Source of the DNA: Pseudomonas syringae pv. cilantro
GTDB lineage: Bacteria > Pseudomonadota > Gammaproteobacteria > Pseudomonadales > Pseudomonadaceae
Reading direction: 5' to 3'
NCBI RefSeq assembly: GCF_001293775.1
Contig: NZ_LGLN01000071.1
Location: forward strand, 155,728 to 193,546
Length of the DNA stretch: 37,819 nucleotides
Notes under the pieces: generated by a model
What the model was told of the DNA's origin: nothing
The model's input: only the letters and a program-made list of their open reading frames with translations
The model's database searches: none
Translations under genes and position numbers: made by a program
Shown: positions 33,844 through 37,819 of the stretch, one piece after another
Numbering within the stretch: the first letter of the stretch is position 1
How the letters are laid out: each line of letters starts with the position of its first letter

Positions 33844-35505
33844 TCAATGACGGCCCATGAGCCAGATAACCACGAGCAGGTTGAGCAGCAGTGAGACCAG
33901 CGCCACGGTGCGCCAGACCTTCAGCGGTTCGCGTTCCAGTAGCGGCCGGGGCCGTGCAACGACCGGGCGCAGCTCGGCCTGTTCCAGTTCCAGCAGCCAT
34001 TGCTCGGCGGTTTCATAGCGATGTTGCGGATCGGCTTGCAGTGCCTTGTCGAGGCTTTGGCTTAACCACTGCGGCAAATCGGGTCGGTAGCGGCTGGCGG
34101 GGATCGGCGTAGCAAAGCGACGATGTTGAAACGCTTCGATTTCGCCGTAGGGGTAATGGCCGGTCAGCAGGTAATACAGCGTCACACCGACGGCATACAG
34201 GTCTTGTTGCGGGGCAGGCTCGGCACCGTTGAAGGCTTCCGGGGCGATGTAGCTTGGTGTGCCGGGCAAGTCGTCGGGATTGACGGCTGACAGGCCGGGG
34301 CAAAATGCCAGACCGAAATCCAGCAGACGCAGTTCGCCATCGTCACCCAGCAGCAGGTTTTCCGGTTTGATGTCGCGATGAATGATATTGCGTCGATGCA
34401 GCAGACCGCTGGCGCGCAACAGCCGCGTCGCGAGGTCCTGCCATTGTACGAGCGGCAAAGGGCCGGCGGCGGCGAACAGCTCGGCCAGGGTGCGCCCGGA
34501 ATGTTCGCGCATCACGTAATACAGGTGCTGGCGTTCTGCGAGCGGGTGCAGCTCGGGAAAGAAGCGCCCGGCAACCCGGCGCAAAAACCACTCTTCGAGC
34601 AACAGCCCCTGACCGGCCCCGGCTTCGTCATGGCGACTGGCAGGCAGGGTTTTCAGTAGCCAGGGCTGACCCTGTGCGTCGTTGACCCGATAGAGCATCG
34701 ACTGCCGGGATTGCGCCACGACGCTGCCGACGCTCCAGCCTTCAAACGTCTGGCCGTGCTTGAGCGCAGGCGGCAACGGCCACTGTTGCAACTGTAACAA
34801 CGCATCGCCCAAGTCATCTTCGCCGAGGCTGTCGACCTGGATCAGCAGCGCGCTGGCGTTGTCCTGACTGCCCGCCAGATGGGCCGCGCCGACCAGGGTT
34901 TTCACCGCCGCATCGAGGTCGTCGTGCTCGCCAAGAATCGAGCGAATGCTGGCATCGCCTAGCGTTGTCCAGACACCGTCGCTGACCAGTAACAGCCGCT
35001 CGCCCGCGTACAGTTCGCCGTCCAGGTAGTCCATAACCACGTATTGATCGAGGCCCAGCGCGCGCTTGAGCACGTGCTGCATGTCGGCCTGTTCCCAGAC
35101 GTGATCTTCGCTGATGCGCGTGAGTGTTCCGGTATTCCAGCGATAAACCCGACAGTCACCGACATGCGCGAGGGTGAAGCGTCGACCGCGCAGCACCAGA
35201 GCGCTGAGGGTGGTCATCAGGCCGTTGGCCAGCAACCAGCGATTCTGCGCCAGCAGCAGCCGGTCAAGCGACTGGGCCACGCCCCAGGTTTCCGGTGTGG
35301 CGTAGTAATCCAGCGCCAGTGCTTGCAGGGTGGACTGAGCCGCCAGTGCACCGTCGGCACAGTGGCTGACGCCGTCGGCAAGGGCGAACAGATAGCCCTT
35401 GCTGGCCGCCAGCGCCGCTACCGGCGTGACCAGCCGCAGCGCGTCCTGATTCTCCGCGCGCGGCCCTCTGGCACTGAACTCGGCAAAACGCAGTTGCAGC
35501 GTCAC
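33844..35505 (-). CDS. PP2C phosphatase-Ser/Thr protein kinase fusion with C-terminal membrane anchor
   Basis: A 553-residue bifunctional protein. Residues 1-235 are a PP2C-type phosphatase (SARGPRAENQDA, LFALADGVSHCADGALAAQ, LAHVGDCRVYRW, LLLVSDGVWTTL, GSQDNASALLIQV hold the metal-binding Asp residues). From about 250 an Hanks-type kinase follows: PWLLKTLP with the ATP-binding Lys, IIHRDIKPENLLL catalytic loop, LLDFGLAF (DFG) and GTPSYIAPEAF (APE). A single hydrophobic helix (VALVSLLLNLLVVIWLMG) near the end anchors it, kinase domain in the cytosol. It starts 7 bases after the nitrate transporter stop. A homologue occupies the same place in P. aeruginosa; the substrate and its link to nitrate are unknown. 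Confidence 0.92.
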   Translation of the reverse strand: MTLQLRFAEFSARGPRAENQDALRLVTPVAALAASKGYLFALADGVSHCADGALAAQSTLQALALDYYATPETWGVAQSLDRLLLAQNRWLLANGLMTTLSALVLRGRRFTLAHVGDCRVYRWNTGTLTRISEDHVWEQADMQHVLKRALGLDQYVVMDYLDGELYAGERLLLVSDGVWTTLGDASIRSILGEHDDLDAAVKTLVGAAHLAGSQDNASALLIQVDSLGEDDLGDALLQLQQWPLPPALKHGQTFEGWSVGSVVAQSRQSMLYRVNDAQGQPWLLKTLPASRHDEAGAGQGLLLEEWFLRRVAGRFFPELHPLAERQHLYYVMREHSGRTLAELFAAAGPLPLVQWQDLATRLLRASGLLHRRNIIHRDIKPENLLLGDDGELRLLDFGLAFCPGLSAVNPDDLPGTPSYIAPEAFNGAEPAPQQDLYAVGVTLYYLLTGHYPYGEIEAFQHRRFATPIPASRYRPDLPQWLSQSLDKALQADPQHRYETAEQWLLELEQAELRPVVARPRPLLEREPLKVWRTVALVSLLLNLLVVIWLMGRH

Positions 35506-35512
35506 CGGCGCC

Positions 35513-36724
35513 TCAGACCCGCGCCGCCGTCACGGCTGCCGAACCCCAGGTGGTCCTCCAGCGACGCTTGACGTTCAGCAGGCCGAACCAGGCCAGCACG
35601 GCCAGCCCCGCGAACAGCCAGAGGCCCAACTGGTAATCGCCGGTGTTCTGCTTGATGGTGCCCAGACCGGCCGCCAGCAAAAAGCCGCCGATACCACCGG
35701 CCATGCCGATCAGCCCGGTCATGACGCCGATTTCCTTGCGAAAGCGTTGCGGCACCAACTGGAAGACTGCACCGTTGCCGGCACCCAGACCGAGCATTGC
35801 TGCGACGAACAGCGCCAGCGCAGCCCACGAACTGGGCAGATTGAAACCGACCGCCGCGATACCGATGGCCGCCACCGCATACATTACGGTCAACGTGCGA
35901 ATCCCGCCAAAACGGTCGGCCAGCGCGCCGCCCAGCGGGCGCATCAGGCTGCCGCCGAACACGCAGGCTGCGGTGTAGTAACCGGCAGTGATCGGGCTCA
36001 GGCCATACTGGTCGTTGAAATAGCCGGGCAGGGCGCTGGCCAGGCCGATGAAACCGCCGAACGTCACACTGTAGAAAAACATGAACCACCAGCTGTCCTT
36101 GTCACCCAGCGCCTTGAGGTAGTCCGCCACGGACTTGGGCTTGCTGCGCTCCGGAGCGTTACGGGCCATCAGACTGAAAGCAATCAGGGTCAGCACCAGC
36201 GGGATCAGTGCCAGGCCGAACACATTCCCCCAACCGAAACTGGCGGCCAGGACAGGCGCGATCAACGCGGCCAGCACGGTGCCCGAATTACCTGCACCGG
36301 CGATGCCCATCGCTTTGCCCTGATGCTGGGGCGGATACCATTGCGACGCCAGTGGCAACGCCACGGCAAACGATGCACCGGCCATGCCGAGGAACAGGCC
36401 CAGCAGCAGGACCTGGCCGTAGGTGTGAATCCCCAGTTGCCAGGCCGCGAATAGCGCACCGATGACGATCACCTGGCCGATGATGCCTGCGGTCTTGGGC
36501 GACAACTGGTCGGCCAGCAGCCCCATGAAGAAGCGTAGCACGGCACCTGCCAGAATCGGCGTGGCCACCATCAGGCCGCGCTGCTGTGTAGTCAGTTGCA
36601 GGTCGGTGGCGATCTGTACCGCCATCGGGCCAAGCAGGTACCAGACCATGAAGCTCAGGTCGAAGTAGAGAAAGGCCGCGAACAGGGTCGGTTTATGGCC
36701 GGCCTTCCAGAAGCTTGTATCCAT
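35513..36724 (-). CDS. MFS nitrate/nitrite transporter (NarK/NasA, NNP family)
   Basis: A 403-residue major facilitator with about 12 hydrophobic helices. The nitrate-nitrite porter signatures are visible: TM5-region FLGMAGASFAVALPLASQWYPPQHQGKAMGIAGAGNSGTVLAA and, in the second half, MLGLGAGNGAVFQLVPQRFRKEIGVMTGLIGMAGGIGGFLL. It most likely imports nitrate for assimilation. ATG 36724 is preferred to the GTG at 36730 because GAGGTG is then correctly spaced. The gene is first in a unit with the phosphatase-kinase fusion and has its own sigma-54 promoter and attenuator leader. Other genomes call this gene nasA; the symbol is left blank to avoid confusion with the reductase. Confidence 0.93.
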   Translation of the reverse strand: MDTSFWKAGHKPTLFAAFLYFDLSFMVWYLLGPMAVQIATDLQLTTQQRGLMVATPILAGAVLRFFMGLLADQLSPKTAGIIGQVIVIGALFAAWQLGIHTYGQVLLLGLFLGMAGASFAVALPLASQWYPPQHQGKAMGIAGAGNSGTVLAALIAPVLAASFGWGNVFGLALIPLVLTLIAFSLMARNAPERSKPKSVADYLKALGDKDSWWFMFFYSVTFGGFIGLASALPGYFNDQYGLSPITAGYYTAACVFGGSLMRPLGGALADRFGGIRTLTVMYAVAAIGIAAVGFNLPSSWAALALFVAAMLGLGAGNGAVFQLVPQRFRKEIGVMTGLIGMAGGIGGFLLAAGLGTIKQNTGDYQLGLWLFAGLAVLAWFGLLNVKRRWRTTWGSAAVTAARV

Positions 36725-36843
36725 CGGCACACCTCATCATCTGCTAGGGGTCAGTCGGGCCATGGCCGCGACACGGTTTGTTCCAGACGTTGCGGTGGAG
36801 AGTGTCGGGCGACTCCACCGGCCCCATCGCCGGGGCCAAACGC

Positions 36844-36892
36844 AAAAAACGCCGCCTCTCCGTCCGCTGAAGCGGAAAGAGATGAGCGACGT
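36844..36892 (-). terminator. Leader (attenuator) terminator upstream of the nitrate transporter
   Basis: Minus strand: ACGTCGC (36892-36886) pairs with GCGGCGT (36855-36849), one G-U included. Inner helices TCTC/GAGA and TCCGC/GCGGA stack in between, and six T follow. It lies 120 bases before the transporter start. Confidence 0.8.
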
Positions 36893-36928
36893 CTTTGTCG
36901 TAATCGGTGGTAGCCGCCGTTGGCTACC
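36887..36928 (-). promoter_or_regulatory. ANTAR-type antiterminator leader of the nitrate transporter gene
   Basis: Minus strand, 5' to 3': P1 (36928-36909) GGTAGCC, hexaloop AACGGC, GGCTACC, a perfect 7-bp stem. P2 (36900-36887) CGAC, hexaloop AAAGAC, GTCG. Both loops have A1 and G4. P2 overlaps the terminator's 5' arm (36886-36892), so the two cannot form together. Loops and layout closely match the second leader at 33623-33683 (AACGAT and AAAGGC). Confidence 0.8.
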
Positions 36929-36942
36929 GGTGCCATTGCCCA

Positions 36943-36959
36943 AGCAATAGATGGGCCAA
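36943..36959 (-). promoter_or_regulatory. Sigma-54 (-24/-12) promoter of the nitrate transporter operon
   Basis: Minus strand TTGGCCC-ATCTA-TTGCT: GG and GC are 10 bases apart, -12 box TTGCT is perfect, -24 box has one mismatch (TGGCCC). The predicted start near 36932 puts the P1 hairpin 4 bases into the transcript. Confidence 0.75.
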
Positions 36960-37652
36960 GCCAGCTGCAAGCGGGTTAGCTGTACGCTGCAAGCGGCTTT
37001 GGGTGATTGCCAGGCAGCGGAAGCATCCTGAACCATGACCCTGGATCGAGCGGTGGTCTGCCAAGGCGCTGCAAAAAAGGGCGCACTGGCGAGCCAACGC
37101 TTTGCCCCCTCCAACATCTTCGTTGAGTTGACATTGAGCCGATACGGCGTCGCTTTATTGAAATATTATTAAAGTTCAATGCGGGATTGTTATTTCATGT
37201 GCCACCATTAGTGGTATTAACTGCTGTCACTATGATGCTGTTTCGATGTTGTTCTATGCGGGGCTTAATGTCGACAATCAACAAGTATGAATATTTATTA
37301 ATTCGCTTATTACGTATGTTGTCGTACGACGGCGCGGTGAATATTTAATTTACTTTGTGTCGTAACTCTGACAGCATCCGTTCTGCCGTCACTGACACGA
37401 TCCGTCAATTAGAAGGTGATACACCACTTCATCAGCGTGCCTGTACTTCAAGGCTGTCTGTCAATTTCGATAAATGCTTACTTTGCAAAAAGTATTCGGT
37501 TATTCGCTCTTTTTTACGGTTTTCTGATGCCTGCGCTGTGCAGGTAATAAGGTGAAGACCGCATTCAAATGCAACTCGGCAATGCAACGTACAGGTCGTG
37601 TTGTTTTCCTCTCCGCGCTGCTCCGAAGGGCGCCAATAAAGGATACATCATC
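36960..37652. other. Intergenic region between the nitrate transporter and lscA, AT-rich in its second half
   Basis: About 690 bases without a supported gene. Bases 36961-37000 contain agctgcaag-type units related to the repeat near cysB. From about 37140 the base composition drops to clearly AT-rich, unlike the rest of the window, suggesting acquired DNA. A TGTCGACAATCA site (37269-37280), a 10-bp palindrome gtcgtacgac (37321-37330) and a weak -35/-10 pair (TTGTCG 37319-37324, TATTTA 37342-37347, 17-bp spacer) are visible. A 66-codon frame at 37355-37555 has no ATG, no ribosome site and no recognisable protein. Confidence 0.6.
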
Positions 37653-37819
37653 ATGAGTAATATCAATTACGCACCCACTGTCTGGTCCCGCGCCGATGCG
37701 CTGAAGGTCAACGAAAACGACCCGACTACCACGCAGCCGCTGGTCAGTCCGGACTTTCCGGTCATGAGCGATACCGTATTCATCTGGGACACCATGCCGC
37801 TGCGCGAGCTGGACGGCAC
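37653..37819 (+). CDS. lscA: Levansucrase LscA, N-terminal part (gene runs off the window)
   Basis: The first 55 codons of a GH68 levansucrase, which splits sucrose and polymerises the fructose to levan outside the cell. The start [20 protein letters not shown] matches P. syringae LscA. The catalytic nucleophile is present: Asp46 in [12 protein letters not shown], equivalent to Asp62 of the longer paralogue Lsc3. No signal peptide is seen, as in other Pseudomonas levansucrases. AAAGGA lies 9 bases before the ATG at 37653. The frame stays open upstream to an ATG at 37569, but those residues resemble no levansucrase. LscB/LscC begin with about 16 additional residues that are missing here. The rest of the enzyme is beyond the window. 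Confidence 0.93.
   Translation, partial: MSNINYAPTVWSRADALKVNENDPTTTQPLVSPDFPVMSDTVFIWDTMPLRELDG

Noticed and set aside
36935..36948. Hairpin ATTGC-TTGG-GCAAT as the first antiterminator stem of the transporter leader
   Set aside because: It overlaps the -12 region of the sigma-54 promoter and would not be transcribed; the stems at 36909-36928 and 36887-36900 fit better.
37355..37555. 66-codon frame in the gap before lscA
   Set aside because: No ATG or ribosome site, unusual composition and no recognisable similarity.

Overview
The window is chromosomal DNA of a fluorescent pseudomonad, most likely the Pseudomonas syringae group. OprI, CysB, ThrH, SigX and OprF read almost residue for residue as known Pseudomonas proteins. 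The last gene opens with the N-terminus of the P. syringae levansucrase LscA. The gene order oprI, DAHP synthase, panE-like, usp, cysB, cysH, thrH, pabB, ATP-grasp/7TM/retropepsin operon, ppsR/ppsA, rraA, cmaX-crfX-cmpX-sigX-oprF, cobA, nitrate reductase, kinase, nitrate transporter resembles, as I remember it, the PA1750-PA1783 stretch of P. aeruginosa. It is mostly core genome, with short P. syringae-type intergenic repeats.

Layout. (1) 0.2-7.9 kb: the major lipoprotein OprI, a small GNAT, DAHP synthase, a ketopantoate-reductase-like enzyme with a 5'-nucleotidase, a universal stress protein, and the sulfur genes cysB and cysH with thrH. (2) 7.9-12.4 kb, minus strand: a tightly overlapping run of a signal-peptide retropepsin, an inactive transglutaminase-7TM protein, an ATP-grasp glutamate-ligase-like protein and pabB. 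(3) 12.6-19.6 kb: a propionate (2-methylcitrate) operon, gntR-prpB-prpC-acnD-prpF, with a good sigma-70 promoter and an 18-bp palindromic operator. (4) 19.6-24.8 kb: divergent ppsR/ppsA, an alpha/beta hydrolase and rraA. (5) 24.8-28.8 kb: the cell-envelope stress locus cmaX-crfX-cmpX-sigX-oprF. (6) 28.8-36.7 kb, minus strand: nitrate assimilation, consisting of transporter, PP2C-kinase fusion, FAD electron-transfer subunit, molybdenum nitrate reductase and SUMT for siroheme. (7) 36.7-37.8 kb: an AT-rich gap and the first 55 codons of lscA.

The most striking regulatory structure is in the nitrate cluster. Both transcription units begin with a -24/-12 (sigma-54) promoter. Each is followed by a leader with two hairpins whose hexaloops carry A at position 1 and G at position 4. 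The second hairpin overlaps the 5' arm of an intrinsic terminator. This is the architecture of ANTAR-protein (NasT/NasR type) antitermination, so nitrogen limitation (NtrC/RpoN) and nitrate would be integrated twice in parallel. Other notable points are mutually exclusive hairpins that can hide the oprF ribosome binding site, a split NirB/NasC arrangement without a nitrite reductase here, a prp operon without prpD, and a levansucrase gene lacking the N-terminal extension of its expressed paralogues. No tRNA, rRNA, insertion sequence or CRISPR array was seen.
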